A DNA stretch of 64,000 nucleotides from Leptasterias polaris. Lineage: Eukaryota > Echinodermata > Asteroidea > Forcipulatida > Asteriidae. Positions 47,058 to 58,846 of the stretch are shown here, in pieces (positions within the stretch are counted from its first letter, which is position 1; every line of letters starts with the position of its first letter). The stretch lies in contig JAZGTN010000085.1 in NCBI GenBank assembly GCA_037783415.1, positions 3,963,501 through 4,027,500 of the forward strand, written 5' to 3'. A model generated the notes under the pieces. That model had not been told where the DNA came from, made no database searches, and was given only the letters and a program-made list of their open reading frames with translations. A program made the position numbers and the translations under genes.

Positions 47058-47063
47058 TTTATT
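47058..47063 (-). terminator. Candidate poly(A) signal of the amine oxidase gene
   Basis: TTTATT on the plus strand gives AATAAA on the coding strand, about 208 bp after the stop at 47271. Confidence 0.45.
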
Positions 47064-47270
47064 ATTATTATTTTTTTTACAAATCTGCGCTTCAAATTCA
47101 AGGGCACTCTAGAATAAAACAGGATTAGAAACTGATGCTGCCCTCTTTAGAACACACAATATTATTATATCAAAGACTAGATCACAAAGCAGCCTGGCTC
47201 AAGTCAAACTTTGCTGCGCAGATCATTTTTGTTTAGCAGAAGTAAGTATGACCCCTAACCTCAGTTAGCT

Positions 47271-47806
47271 TTAAATTTGTACACTGCCGATAAAGATGGA
47301 TGCAACTACAGCCACGCCCATCATCCATTTCGTCATTTGGGCTCCCAGACTTGCAGCCCCCTGCAGCTGGGTGGGCGTGGTTCCGGCACACACACACTGC
47401 AACCCCTCCGTCGACTGTGGGCACGTCCCGCCGGTGCTGCACAAGTACGCCTTGTCCGCTTCCCTCTTCCCGCTCTCGATAGCCCCCTGGACATGACCGC
47501 TGAATCGTAGACTGGTGTACTCCCCGGCGAAGAGGAGCCTACCGAGACGGGATTGGATCTTAGAGAAGCATTTGGGTTCGACGGCGGGGGACCAGAGGCT
47601 ATGCGAACCCATGGTCAGTGGGTTGGAGTTCCAGCCGGATACATGCATATCTAAAGGATCAGGGATATTAAACGGAAACATTCGACGAAGAGTGCGCATG
47701 ATCTCCTGTCTGGTACGAGATACTGGTTGGGCGTCAATACGGCGGGCTTCCTCCCCTGTCACTTCAACTAGAAGGACGTGCTTATTGAGACGGCGAAGTT
47801 CCGGAA
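47271..47806 (-). CDS. Amine oxidase exon 5
   Basis: The acceptor ctaaacattcag precedes TTCCGGAAC. The two leading bases complete an Ile codon begun in exon 4. It encodes the C-terminal substrate/FAD region (LLVEVTGEEARRI, FAGEYTS), four Cys near the end (548, 554, 563, 565) and the hydrophobic tail. Confidence 0.85.
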
Positions 47807-50800
47807 CTGAATGTTTAGAAAAACAGAAAATAGAACAATAATTACAAAACAAGTTTCCGGGCGTTTGTTTTCAAATTTTCCCCCAAACATAGGATCATTC
47901 GTACATGTGTCTCGTATCTTGATGGCAACAGCTTCAAGTGATTCATAACTATAGTTTTTGATGATGTTAAAAGACAAATACTTAAGCGCTTATAAATTAT
48001 TGAAACAGTGAGAGGTTGCGTGATAAATTCCCTCAAATCGTCAATAAGGGGCGCACTTCATCTTTACCGACATCCTTTGAATTTTGCTAATAGGTGTGCA
48101 CCCCACTAAATTAACTCCCATAGAATAAAGTGCAAAATGCTAAAACAAAACTAAAACAAAAACAACAACAAATTTAGAAGTCTCACAGCTTTTTGGGTAA
48201 AGGGAAAATTATCCATCGGCTCTTGAACTTGTATCCTCTACTCATTTTGATTTCGGGAGTCTCAAGGCCCGTCTAGTTATTAACCCCCACATTGTGTAAT
48301 TTTCCAAACGTCTGATCATCAATCTTGAAACATTTCCCTGCACCTCTCGGCAAGTAGGACCATTTTTTCAGGGCATATGTCATCCGAAATCCCTCAAGGT
48401 GGAGGTCAACAACCCCCAGGTCACAATCGGGCAATTGTTTTGTAATGTAGGCCTACCGCTTTCATTGGGCTCTCAAATTATTCTTTTTGTCTAACAAAGA
48501 CTAGTTTGAGGGCCTACAAAATATTAAAGAGGCCGACGCTCTGTTTTCTCCCTATTTAGTGGGATGCATCCTTATTGCATCGTGGAAGTACGTAAGGAAC
48601 TGATCCTTTCTGAATATCACTCCATTCAAATGTTTGTTAAAAGTGGTGCCGGTGTGGCAGGAGGTTCTTTTCCCCAATGCGGCGAATTGTGTTAAAATTT
48701 CGTCTGATAGCGCCCTCTTTAGGATCAACTTCCTTCAGCCCATGTCGTGTGACGGATACACACACCGTAAATCAGTGACACCGCCAATGGGGAGATAGCT
48801 TTGATCGAGAAATAATTATGCTCTGTTGCTGTGCCGATTTCACGTGTTTTTGTTAAGTATCAAGGTGATTAGCAAAGAGGGAAGAAAACAGTTCATAATT
48901 TATATAATTTTATTTTTCTCCAAAACTGCGTGGGCTTTCCCTAGAATAAATCTCTAGGGTTTTCCTCCCACATCTAAAACCAAAACTTCATTCTTTGTCT
49001 TCTCCGCATTGGGTTCTTGGCTAGTATAGTAATTAAGTTTGCTTTTCTGAGAGTCCTTGGTTTTACAACCAAAATAAATGAAATGAAATTAAACATTGAC
49101 AGCTCACTTCTTGTTCTGAGGTCAGTAAGCAGTGGAAAGTGGCCCCTCCTCTCAGCAACGCGCAGTATAAACTCCCTGTTCCCCCAGAATGTATTCGGGA
49201 ACTGGAGGAAGATCTTGGTGTGGGCACCCATGACGAACCGGTTCAACTCCCTCATCTTCCAACCGGGGAACTCCGGCACGAAGTTGACGACCTTGTGCTG
49301 GAGCACACCCAGGCTGAATGTGCTGATGACCCAGTCTGCCTGGTAGACAGTTCCGTCAGTGCAGCGGACCGTCACCGCGAGAGGGCTTCCGTAGTCTACT
49401 TGTACCACGTACTTGTTGTACAGAATTTTACTCCTGCAAGGGTTAGATAAACAATGGCAAAGCTTGAGTTGTTTTCAGAAAACGAAGAAATTATTGAAAT
49501 GTAAATCTTAAAAGCACAGCTTTGGACAAAGGGGTTAACCAGTTTCAAACAAACTGTGAATTATTTTTTCCCGATGGACTATAACATCGTGAAATGCGGC
49601 TAGCAGCCTCTTGGCCAAACAAGCTGTACACTATCTAAGCATTTTATTTATTTTATTTATAATTTTTTTTGGGGGGAACGTAAACCCATTGTGAAATGCG
49701 TTTTTACGAAAGTTTCTAAATAAAATTTACACACATAAGTCACTTCATGTTTACATGTTACGTTTCTAAAAGAAAAAATGGCAGAAAATAAAGAAGGAAT
49801 ATGTTATAGCCTATAGGCTTATCTTCAGTGAGCCTCACATTTTAAAATGCCATGCCATGCCATGACCGGATTAAAATTGTACTCATTGTAAATTACTGCG
49901 CACCTGGAACTTGGCAAAACCGAGGGGTGCCACGCTTATTAGAACTTTCAACTTTCATTCTTTTTTTACATTCTCTTGAATGTTGTTGTTTTTGTTGTTG
50001 TTGTTGCTATTGCTGTTGTTGTTTTTTTTAATCGGGCTTTTAAATATTTGAGCTTAGTGGCCGTCCAAAATGAGAACACCATTCAACCAGTGAACAGACC
50101 GTGGCTCTATGTTGCAAAAAAGGGTCGTACGTTTGTGAGCAAAAATGTGGCAATTTTCGGGGCGTTGGATATAATTATCACCCGAAATAATTTTACGGAA
50201 ATATCTGTGGGCTTACAAATTATACTAATGAGGCTATGGCGCATGATTCAGTCACTATTAGAGTGCAGCCTATTTGATTGCCATTATGAAGAACGCTTAG
50301 CACAACATAACTGTCACCATGTGTCTGCTGTGCACGCCCTCTAGGCCAGCTATGGACGTAGAGTATCAATACCGAATGAAATGCCTGTATGGCAAAATAT
50401 AACCAGACCAACATACGGGAAAGTTTAGATTTAAAACGGAGGCATGTGGGCCTACACGAATTGCCTTAAAAAGGAAACGTGAGAGACACAAGAACAGCGC
50501 CCTCTTCAGCATAATATTTCTGCATTACTTCAGTATAAAACCGTTTCTTGAGTTTGTCTTTATCCGTCTGCAATTATATTCAATAGTACAATAGTGAGGT
50601 AGCACTGCTCTCTATTTTTATGAGCATAATTTGTTTATGAACTCAATAAGGAAGTGAATTAGTCTTGGTTTGGCAGATGTATTTTGGTTGCATTACAAAG
50701 CCTAACTTCCGTTTTAAAGAAGAAGAAGAAAAACAATCTTGTAAAAGTGCCAAGTCCCATTATCATACTGCGGTCGTTCGTTCGATGGATGACATTATTG

Positions 50801-53800
50801 AGTTATGGATTCTGTTATAATATCTTACTGATAACTGATGTATTTTAATAAACTAGTTGTTATAAAGTTGACCTTGATGAGTATTGCGGAAAACTATAAT
50901 TAATTTTCTAATAGTGAAAGTAAACCAGTGTTGAATATAGATTTGCCAATTCAGTTTCCTGGTCCTTTGAACGAAGAAATGTAGTACATTTTTGTATAAC
51001 CGAATGCTTTCTTGTTTTGCTTTGCTCTTTTTCATATACATTTGTTTTGTAAAGCGCTTAGATTTGTGAATAAGCGCTATATATATGTAGGCCTATGTAT
51101 TGCTATTGTTTTGCGCTTCAATGAATTATTGTTTTGACTTTTCAGTTTTCTGAACTCGATTTCACAAAACTCTAAAATTCATTTTAAAATGATTTGTCAG
51201 TATTACCATAGTGATTTGTCTTGTGACATCACACTTTGCTTTATAGCATTTAAGATGGATTCACATTTAAGAACAATCTTTGCGAAATCGAGTCCGGGTC
51301 CATTGGATGAAGGTCAATTCTTTATGTTAATCTCTCACAGACTAATACTATTGTGTTGGTCTTTTGGTGAAAAATCGTGTGATGTAACTATAAGAGCTTT
51401 TGACTTACAGTATTGATAACATAGTAGGCAGTCATTAAGCTCTTTGATTCATTGTATCAAAGCATCTAACACTGTTAGCTGACAATGTCCATTGGGCTTT
51501 AAGCGTTCAAGAAACAAGCGCAGCTCCTTTGGAGTACGGAACGGGCAGCCAATATGGCGTAAAGAGTCCGGGCCATTCACATCAACGATCTTTACCACGA
51601 TCTTTATATACCAGTTACTCCTGGGCGATGAGAAGCAATTGTGGTTAAGTTTATCGCCCAAGAACGCAATGTATCACGACTGGGATTCGAACCAACACTC
51701 TAATGACACAGCCATCAGAACTTGGGTTTGCTGCTTTACACCGCTCGGCCACGACACGGCTACGAACTTACCTGTGAACTGGGGTTCGCATAAAGAGAAA
51801 TTGTTCATCAAAGTACGACTTGAAACCTTTCTGATCAGTTACTACTCTGGGTGGGTCTGCGTTAGGTCCTCTCTGTATAATCAACTCAGGTGCGTCGAAA
51901 GCATGGGACTTCAATGAAGTTACCTATTGCCGCAAACAAACAAAAATAAATAATTAAATACAAATAAAATAACAATTTTGACTTTAGGAGCCTAACAGCA
52001 AGACTTTTTCAGAATTACTAACTTCAACTAAGTTTTAAGGTTGTAACTAGTAATACCATAACAATAAAACGATAACAAACTTAATCAAATTATTTTGAAT
52101 AATGTTAGCATTCCAATCAATTATCTATCTTTGTTGTATTTAGTTTTCAGCGGATAATATCAAGCAAGGCCTTCTTACGCCATCAAAATTACCACAGATA
52201 TACTGTTTTTCAAACCAGTGTCGTATGTGTGTCGGCACCCGAGCTTGCTCGTAAAATGTCATAGCTAGCCAAAATAATAGTTGCCACGTATCCTTATTGG
52301 CATTTTCGAAACACCACAATCGTTTTCGGGTCCAGCTTAGCTAGACTCCATCAGCCGTTATGGAATCATGCGCTTTAGTGAATTGGTGTTCCAGTCAGTT
52401 GGACGGAGCCTATGAAAGAGGCGAAGCCGAAACCCGGGTTTGGAAAATACCATTATCAAAATAATTGCCCACTTACACGAGGGACGTCCCCCAACTGGTA
52501 GTCAAAGTGCAACCATTCCATCGTTCTCTCCAATCCGTTCTTCGGGAACCAGCCGACACTTTTTAATGCTGCCCTCACCGACATGTCCGAGTCATGTGAC
52601 TCCCATAACTCCTCTGCCAGATTTAATCCTTCTCTCACGGCATGTGCAGTCTGTCAAGGAGAAATCAAAAGTATTCAAGTATAACAGTCAAATGTTGCAC
52701 AGATAAACCTCGATCAATAATCAAACTATACAACTTCAAAATACTAAAGGTATATACATGATTGTTTACTGATTAAGAAGTTCATATTAGAATATTTTTT
52801 TCCCCGGTGAATCTGAAACAAAGTCATATTCGAGACTATACTGAAAAATCCGATAACGTAAAGAAAGCCCAACTGCAACAGCTGATTTCGTTTGTTACAA
52901 CCAAATAAGGACAACGTGTTTACATGCTGTAAATTGTGCATGTTTTCCTTCACTATTTTCTCCTGACTCACACAACGGATTAAGCCAACATTTTCACAGG
53001 TTTGTTATTTCATGTATTTGAGTGATTACACAGAACATGAACACTGTCTGCGACTATTTTGGCAGCTCTACCACTTCTGTATAGTACCGTTAGTTTCAGA
53101 TGTTGTGGGAAAATATACTATCTGGATGCCCAAGAGTAAAATGTGTCATCCCTTTAAAAAAAAAAAACCGCTAGTACTCTAGTGTGTCCTGGTTGATCAT
53201 GACTATAAACCGTATGGTGAGTATTCACAACAATGGAAACAATGGCAGTAAAGTTAGTTTGATATTGGACATTGGACATTCACGTAGGTTTGTACGGCGA
53301 ATATCAACGTTGCTTTTTCGATAGTGGACATTGGAAATTCACATAGGTTTGTCCAGTGAATGTCCGACCTACCATGTACATCAAAAGGAAAGTTGATATT
53401 TGCTGCACAAACCTATATCGAATTAACTTGACTGTCATGTGGAAACACGTCATTATAGAGAAGCTTAACACTGACTTGGCCCATCACTGTGGAAAAACTA
53501 AATTCGCTTTGCTAACAGTAACACACTGTGAACGCAAAGCTGATTCTGTGATCAGTGTGGATTTCACAATGTCACTATGTCGATTAGTGTTGGTTTTCAC
53601 ATTGAACCAGAACATAGCGAGACGACAATACAAACGACAAAAGGGAAAAAAGCCTACCCGAAATATCTCACCTGTATTTTGTTTTAAATATTCGTGGGCT
53701 AGACACTTTGTAAAGAAAACGACCACTGGAAATTTGGTGCGCCCCGCACCACCTCGCGGTGACCTTTGCGCACCCTGAAGTAAATGCGTTTGGGGTTGCA

Positions 53801-55114
53801 GGGCTTAGACTTGGGTTTTCGTTTTGGCCGTGAGTGAATTGGTACAGCATGACACACAAAACAAGGTCCCGGCCTTCCTTTACTGAACCCTAGATCTGAC
53901 AACCTAGATGTGATGTTTATAGCAGGGCTGAATTCCCTTGTCAATCGTGACGCTTTTAATGCACAGTTGTAAATGTTTATAAAATATAGATTACATTCTA
54001 AGTGATTTTCACAAAAGGCAGCTGCCTGTCTCGTGGAATCGATTGGACACAATTTCGATAAGCAACTCGCGACAGAAGTGTTTTTTTTAAAACTCTTAAA
54101 CCCCTGCAGGTCGACAGCCTAGCTGAAAATGACCCACACATTCATTTATTAGTTAAAAACTGACATATTTGATTCAAAAAGTTAAAACAAATTTGGTATA
54201 GGTTATCCTCATATCAGCGGAAATAAACATGGGAAAATCAGCGGAAATAAACATGGGAAAATCAGCGGAAATAAACATGGGAAAATTTTCTTTCCTGAGA
54301 CACTTCGTTCAGACTGCTCAGCTTGTATAACCTCAACGCCCTTGTTTACCATTTTCCGCTATTTTAAGAGTCGATTTATTTGCGTACATTTTGACTCACA
54401 AAATGGCGGACAGGATAGGTGCGTGTAAAGTGCGCTGCGCGTCGTCAAAATGGGCCGATAGAATTATGAAATAAACTGAACAATATTTACCCTTGGCCAG
54501 AGGTGTGTGCTCCTAGCGATGCTGGTCAGGTTGAGATGTCCTTGCTCACTGATGATGGAGAGAGATTGCCAATCTGGCTTATGTATTCTCAGTCTTGCCC
54601 CTAGCCCCCTTACGGCGCTATCCATGGCGTCTGACTTGGGTCGCGGGGTATCAGCTCCAGCTTCCACTCTGACACCTGCAAACGGGATATCACGAACTCG
54701 CCCCCCATAGGTAGAGGAAGCTTCTAGTACAATAAAGTTGTGTTCACCCTTGTTAACGAGAGTTTCAGCAGCCTGGAGACCTGCTGCCCCGGCACCAAGA
54801 ATGAGATATTTCACTCCGATTGGTGTAGGTGATGGTAGCGGGCGCTGTCCAACTGGCTCCTGTGCTGGGCCCTGTGCTGGGCCCTGTGCTGGCACCTCTG
54901 GTGGTCCCTGTGTCGGTGGCTGTCGGCCCGGTACATTCTCTGGTCCCTGTCCAGGCCTATATCCCTGCCCCTGTGCCTGACCCGTACCCGGGTTGAGGCC
55001 CATCATTTGCGGCGAGACAAGAACAAACTCACTAAACAAGGTCCCAAACAGGAACAGCAGACCAAGATTTCTATGCTGCCACATGTTTACAAGAAGTGCT
55101 TTAGAAGATGACAA
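47271..55114 (-). CDS. FAD-dependent amine oxidase, polyamine oxidase-like (5 exons, 603 aa)
   Basis: Joining five exons (54491-55114, 52477-52650, 51772-51923, 49108-49433, 47271-47806) gives 1812 bases, exactly 604 codons with stop. Every junction is GT..AG and in phase. Residues 11-35 form a signal peptide or signal anchor. Residues 36-100 are a Pro/Gln/Gly-rich linker. Residues 101-139 are the FAD Rossmann fold (GAGAAG at 107-112, E131, GGR). HTKIFL places the family's conserved lysine at K390. The second FAD segment GRLLFAGEYTS is at 514-524. The order and spacing match plant- and animal-type polyamine oxidases, which oxidise spermine/spermidine to an aldehyde and H2O2. The tail (575-603) has small residues, then the hydrophobic MMGVAVVASIFIGSV, fitting a GPI signal or membrane anchor. 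An extracellular, membrane-tethered enzyme is inferred; the substrate is not proven. Confidence 0.85.
47807..49107 (-). other. Amine oxidase intron 4
   Basis: It runs from donor gtgagc to acceptor ttcag. No element or other gene is recognised inside. Confidence 0.6.
49108..49433 (-). CDS. Amine oxidase exon 4
   Basis: The acceptor acccttgcag precedes GAGTAAAATT and the donor is aacaagaa|gtgagc. It encodes SKILYNKYVVQVDYG through STFSLGVLQ to TKIFLQFPNTFW and RGHFPLLTDLRTR, including the lysine region of the active site. Confidence 0.85.
51153..51295. mobile_element. Hairpin MITE, CTCGATTTCACAAAG family, copy 2
   Basis: The ends aactcgatttcacaaaac and ctttgcgaaatcgagtcc are inverted matches. 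The interior ccatagtgatttgtcttgtg is shared with 44477-44622. Confidence 0.7.
51450..51763 (-). mobile_element. tRNA-derived SINE next to a splice donor
   Basis: On the minus strand, gtcgtggccgagcggtg is a Leu/Ser-type A box and gttggttcgaatcccag a B box. The body continues with ttgcttctcatcgcccagg to about 51450. The head starts roughly 10 bases after the exon 3 donor. The minus-strand frame at 51449-51661 is SINE body. Confidence 0.65.
51772..51923 (-). CDS. Amine oxidase exon 3
   Basis: The acceptor tgcggcaatag precedes GTAACTTCA and the donor is ttcacag|gtaagt. It encodes VTSLKSHAFDAPELII and then VVTDQKGFKSYFDEQFLF, which fill exactly the segment expected between exons 2 and 4. It is 152 bases long, giving the phase needed on both sides. 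Confidence 0.85.
51924..52476 (-). other. Amine oxidase intron 2
   Basis: It runs from donor gtaagt to acceptor aatag. No element is recognised. Confidence 0.6.
52477..52650 (-). CDS. Amine oxidase exon 2
   Basis: The acceptor tctccttgacag precedes ACTGCACAT and the donor is cctcgt|gtaagt. It encodes 58 residues, TAHAVREGLNLAEELW through DMSVRAALKS to WLHFDYQLGDVPR, phase 0 at both ends. Confidence 0.85.
54221..54290. repeat. 23-bp tandem repeat, three copies
   Basis: The unit atcagcggaaataaacatgg, followed by gaaa, occurs three times in a row with no differences. Confidence 0.8.
54348..54455. mobile_element. Short hairpin MITE (CGCCATTTT ends), copy 2
   Basis: It starts accattttccgctatttt and ends caaaatggcggacaggatagg; the right part matches 2022-2040. 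It lies in intron 1 of the amine oxidase gene. Confidence 0.5.
54491..55114 (-). CDS. Amine oxidase exon 1
   Basis: It encodes residues 1-208: signal sequence, Pro/Gln-rich linker and FAD-binding fold. The donor is ccaagg|gtaaat. The first ATG (55114) is used here. An in-frame ATG at 55084 (MWQHRNLGLLFLF) gives a more compact signal peptide and may be the true start. Confidence 0.8.
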
Positions 55115-56317
55115 GATGACAAAACAAGGTTGCTCTCTATCGACGGCAGGGCAATTAGGGCATACCTAAAACTGGTTTCTGTTTTAAAATTCAGGTAAAA
55201 CCCGGCGGAATAGCTTACGTCTCTTCACAAGAGAGGGAAGAAAACGAGAAAGAGCAGTGTTTAACTATGAGGAAGTGATTCATATCTGCACCAAAATTAC
55301 TCACCGCGGCATTTATAAAGTTTCTATATTTAGAACAGATGTTTCCTTCCCAAAGCAAACACACTGGAATTAAAAACTAAAAAAGGCAACTTCCCAGAGA
55401 GTTCGGTCGCCATTTTAAAGTGATGAAGTACACGGGTTTCATAATATCTTTTCAGTGAGGGTGACAGGTGACAGTGGCGTAACTGAGGGAGGGGGGGGGG
55501 GGGGGCACGGGGAGGCACGTGCCACCCTTGATGTGCCCTCCGGGTGCCCCCCGTTTGAAATCTGGACTTTTGGCAAAGGACATCTCCAGAATAAAATTTT
55601 ATATTTTATACGCTTTAGGCCTTATGCGATAATTTCGATGCTTTTAACAAATTTCCCATAAAATAGTAAATTCACTTTAAAAAAGGCGCTGCAAAGGGCC
55701 TTGTAAAAAAGGAAACTGAAACTTGGCTAGAAACGCCCTGTGCCGGGCTTTGTGCCCCCATATATAGTCACAAAACGAATTAACACAGTGTGTGTTGTGC
55801 TATTTATAATAGCTTATTACTGACTGCCTTAAGGTTTTTATTTAATGTCACAAATTGAAATAAAGTACACAATGAATATGCATTATTATATATGTAGAAA
55901 ATAATGCACTTGTGACAAGAGTGGGGGGGGGGGGGGGGGGGGGGGGGTGTGGGTGTCATCAACCGTTTTTCAGTAACACTTTCTCTATTCTAGGTGATGA
56001 TTCCTGACTATCTCTTTTGATTGTTTTTATGGCTTTTTGTACCATGTTGCATTTTACGTAATTTGATATTGCTCATGTAATTAATAACAACATTTTGTTC
56101 AATGCTTTTTTTCGGCTTTTTAAGTTATTCTCCAAACAAAGTTTCATTTTGTTTTCTCTTTACATTGAAGTTTGCATTTTAGTTTAGTTTGGTTCCGTGT
56201 TTATAGGTAGTGTAATACATTTTTAATGACCCCAAAAATGGGTGTTTTTTTTTTGTTCAATTCAAAAGCTTATACTTAAAAGGATTCCAACTGCCTTTTT
56301 AGGAGTGTGCTCTCCGC
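55115..56317. other. Upstream of the amine oxidase gene; promoter candidate and G tracts
   Basis: TTTATA at 55312-55317 reads TATAAA on the coding strand, about 200 bp before the ATG, and is a possible TATA box. G homopolymers lie near 55488-55506 and 55922-55948, the first inside a cagtggcgtaactga...ccctccgggtgcccc patch that looks like a dispersed repeat. No other gene is recognised. Confidence 0.4.
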
Positions 56318-57512
56318 TACGGAGCCCCTAAAGGGACAGGTAAAAAAAAAAGTTGAAAAGGGGGGAAAAAATATATACATATTTCGTTCCCTCGAAATAT
56401 TATTTCGTTCCCTCGAAATATTATTTCGTTACCTCGAAATACTAATTCGTTCCCTCGAAATATTATTTCGTTCCCTCGAAATCATTTCGTTACCTCGAAA
56501 TCATTTCGTTCCCTCGAAATATTATTTCGTCCCCTCGAAATATTATTTCGTTCCCTCGAAATATTATTTCGAAGGAACGAAATAGATTATTTCGATCGAA
56601 CGAATTAATTTATTTCGTTCCCTCGAAATCATTTCGTTCCCACGAAATCATTTCGTTACCTCGAAATCATTTCGTTCCCTCGAAATCATTTCGTTCCCTC
56701 GAATTATTATTTCGTTACCTCAAAATCCTTTAACTGCTACGGAGTCCATGAAATGCCGTTTCATTTATTTCAGTATGCAAATAATATTGCGTTCCCTCGA
56801 AATAGCATTCCTAGTTGAAAAAAAAAAAAAAAAACTGTTGCATGCTGCACGTGTTTCTCCATGCAAGATCGGGGTACGATTCGGGCACGGTGTTCAAGGT
56901 GTTCGAGGGAACGAAATGTCATTTCGAGGGAACGAAATACATTTCAATATTGTTTCTCTTACCTGTCTCCTCAATGGCTCATTATTATGGCCTAATCTGA
57001 ATATTATTTGCATACTGAAATAAATGAAACGGCATTTCATGGACTCCGTAGCAGTTAAAGGATTTCGAGGTAACGAAATAATAATTCGAGGGAACGAAAT
57101 GATTTCGAGGGAACGAAATGATTTCGAGGTAACGAAATGATTTCGTGGGAACGAAATGATTTCGAGGGAACGAAATAAATTAATTCGTTCGATCGAAATA
57201 ATCTATTTCGTTCCTTCGAAATAATAATTCGAGGGAACGAAATAACATTTCGAGGGAACGAAATAATATTTCGAGGGGACGAAATAATATTTCGAGGGAA
57301 CGAAATGATTTCGAGGTAACGAAATGATTTCGAGGTAACGAAATAATATTTCGAGGGAACGAATTAGTATTTCGAGGGAACGAAATAATATTTCGAGGGA
57401 ACGAAATAATATTTCGAGGGAACGAAATAATATTTCGAGGGAACGAAATATGTATATATTTTTTCCCCCCTTTTCAACTTTTTTTTTTACCTGTCCCTTT
57501 AGGGGCTCCGTA
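56318..57512. mobile_element. 1.2-kb foldback element with 6-bp target duplication
   Basis: The ends are TACGGAGCCCCTAAAGGGAC and its inverse, continuing as near-perfect inverted arms of about 450-490 bp (56318-56790 and 57005-57512). CTCCGC flanks both sides (56312-56317, 57513-57518). The arms are tandem ATTTCG-TTCCCT-CGAAAT palindromes. The centre (about 56800-57000) has an A run and two more such units. Repeated FRSLEIL-type frames through it are by-products. No transposase is present. Confidence 0.85.
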
Positions 57513-57518
57513 CTCCGC

Positions 57519-58261
57519 ACCCAGGCAGGGGTGGCCCAGCGGCTCTGGACCCGGGCGGACCCTCGCTGCTCTGGCTCGCTCGGTCTTTGCTTTACCGGGG
57601 CCCTGTCTGCACTGCCGCCTCGTGGGTGTGGGAGCGCCTCCGGCCAGGGTTGTCGGAACATAAGGATGCTGGAGTGTAGAGCAGTGTCCGTACACACCAC
57701 CCTACCCCTTTGCAGGCCTCATGTGTGGCATTTTCTTACAATAGTTTAATATAAGTAAAACCTGCACTACAAGTTTCGCGGAAATGGGAAATTTATTCTG
57801 AGCTGCCTTCACATCGTAAAGTTTCATGCAAACCTATAATCAGTATTAGCCAACGGGTTTATACAACGATTATGCATCAACCACCTGATGATTTGAATTT
57901 AAATAGAAATTTATCACCTCCGGTGTCATCTGGGATATCAAAGAATAATATGGAGAAGAAAAAAAACATCCCTGCCGGATAAACCGGTAAACCGGTTTAG
58001 GCTGTGTGTAATTGTACACTTTAACATTTCACATGTGTGAACATATTTCACTGTGCGTGCCTGTGGGTCAATTATGATCAGGATGCACTTGCCAATAGGG
58101 ATTGATCTGTTCCCCGGGTAACGCAGCAAAATGAAGAGTCACCTAGACGCTTGCATTTTTTCGTGGTGTGAACATTCCGTATACTATACGTGTGACTGGC
58201 ACGATCACCCAGTCCGGAGTAATGAGATATAGTGGGAGTTCGCACAAAAATGACAATAGTT
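57519..58261. other. GC-rich patch then intergenic sequence
   Basis: 57519-57720 is unusually GC-rich and contains gggtggcccagcggc, which resembles a tRNA-type A box, but no B box was found. It may be a fragment of another repeat. The remainder shows nothing recognisable. Confidence 0.35.
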
Positions 58262-58265
58262 TTAA

Positions 58266-58842
58266 AGGGAAGCCGGTATAAATTTGGTAATCACTCTTAA
58301 AATTAATGACAATAAAAACTATTGGTTAGAAGTACAGCAGCTTTGACAGTATAAAGCATTTTGAGAAACATTTCACCTCGAAGTATAGTGTGGTCATGTG
58401 AAAAGATATCAGTTTTTATGCCCCCAAATTTGAATCCGAGAAACTTTACTGTCAGATACGTTTCTCAGATTGTGTATTCCCATTAGGGATTATTCTTCCT
58501 GTGTGGACATATTCGCTCCGGATTTTCGGCGATATCAAAAAAACGCGAAATTTTCACAGGTTAGTGTTATTGTTTATATCTACATTTATATAGACGATGT
58601 GACCTCTGACGTCATTTGAAAATCATAACATGATGCGCGCGCATGTCGCCGGGCAAAACCTTTGTGTACTTGACAGCCAGCTAGAAAGTACACGCAATAT
58701 TACCATGACTACGCGTCTTTTTGCCCGGCGGAACATGACTTGGACAACAGACTTGTCAACAGAGGGCGGTTTGAATGTAAACAGAGGTCACATCGTCTAT
58801 AGGAAACAAACAATCAAGCGATTTCAAAGATATACTTTGCCT
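58266..58842 (+). mobile_element. TTAA-flanked MITE, TTTTCGGCGATATC core, copy 2 (host of a nested element)
   Basis: It is bounded by TTAA on both sides (58262-58265 and 58843-58846). It shares its interior with 6002-6397. A second element (58591-58799) is inserted within it. Confidence 0.75.
58591..58799. mobile_element. Nested MITE with TA target duplication
   Basis: The ends TAGACGATGTGACCTCTG and its inverse are perfect over 18 bp, flanked by TA on both sides. The paralogous empty site at about 6347-6354 (catatagg) confirms the insertion. The TA duplication suggests a Tc1/mariner-type source. Confidence 0.75.
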
Positions 58843-58846
58843 TTAA

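Larger units (their letters stand above)
49434..51771 (-). other. Amine oxidase intron 3 (holds a SINE and a MITE)
   Basis: It contains a tRNA-derived SINE right after the donor (51450-51763) and a hairpin MITE (51153-51295). A GTT-rich stretch lies near 49978-50025. The remainder is unremarkable. Confidence 0.6.
52651..54490 (-). other. Amine oxidase intron 1 (holds a partial MITE and repeats)
   Basis: A degraded relative of the 18623-18979 MITE lies at about 52890-53095 (catgaacactgtctgcgac). Other repeats are a duplicated gacattggacattcacgta/gtggacattggaaattcaca pair near 53267-53345, a 23-bp tandem repeat at 54221-54290 and a short MITE at 54348-54455. Confidence 0.55.

Noticed and set aside
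51449..51661. A minus-strand frame that could be an extra amine oxidase exon
   Set aside because: It lies in the body of a SINE, and the exons already join in phase without it.
56307..57700. FRSLEIL-type repeat proteins on both strands
   Set aside because: The same peptide appears on both strands because the DNA is a palindromic foldback element.
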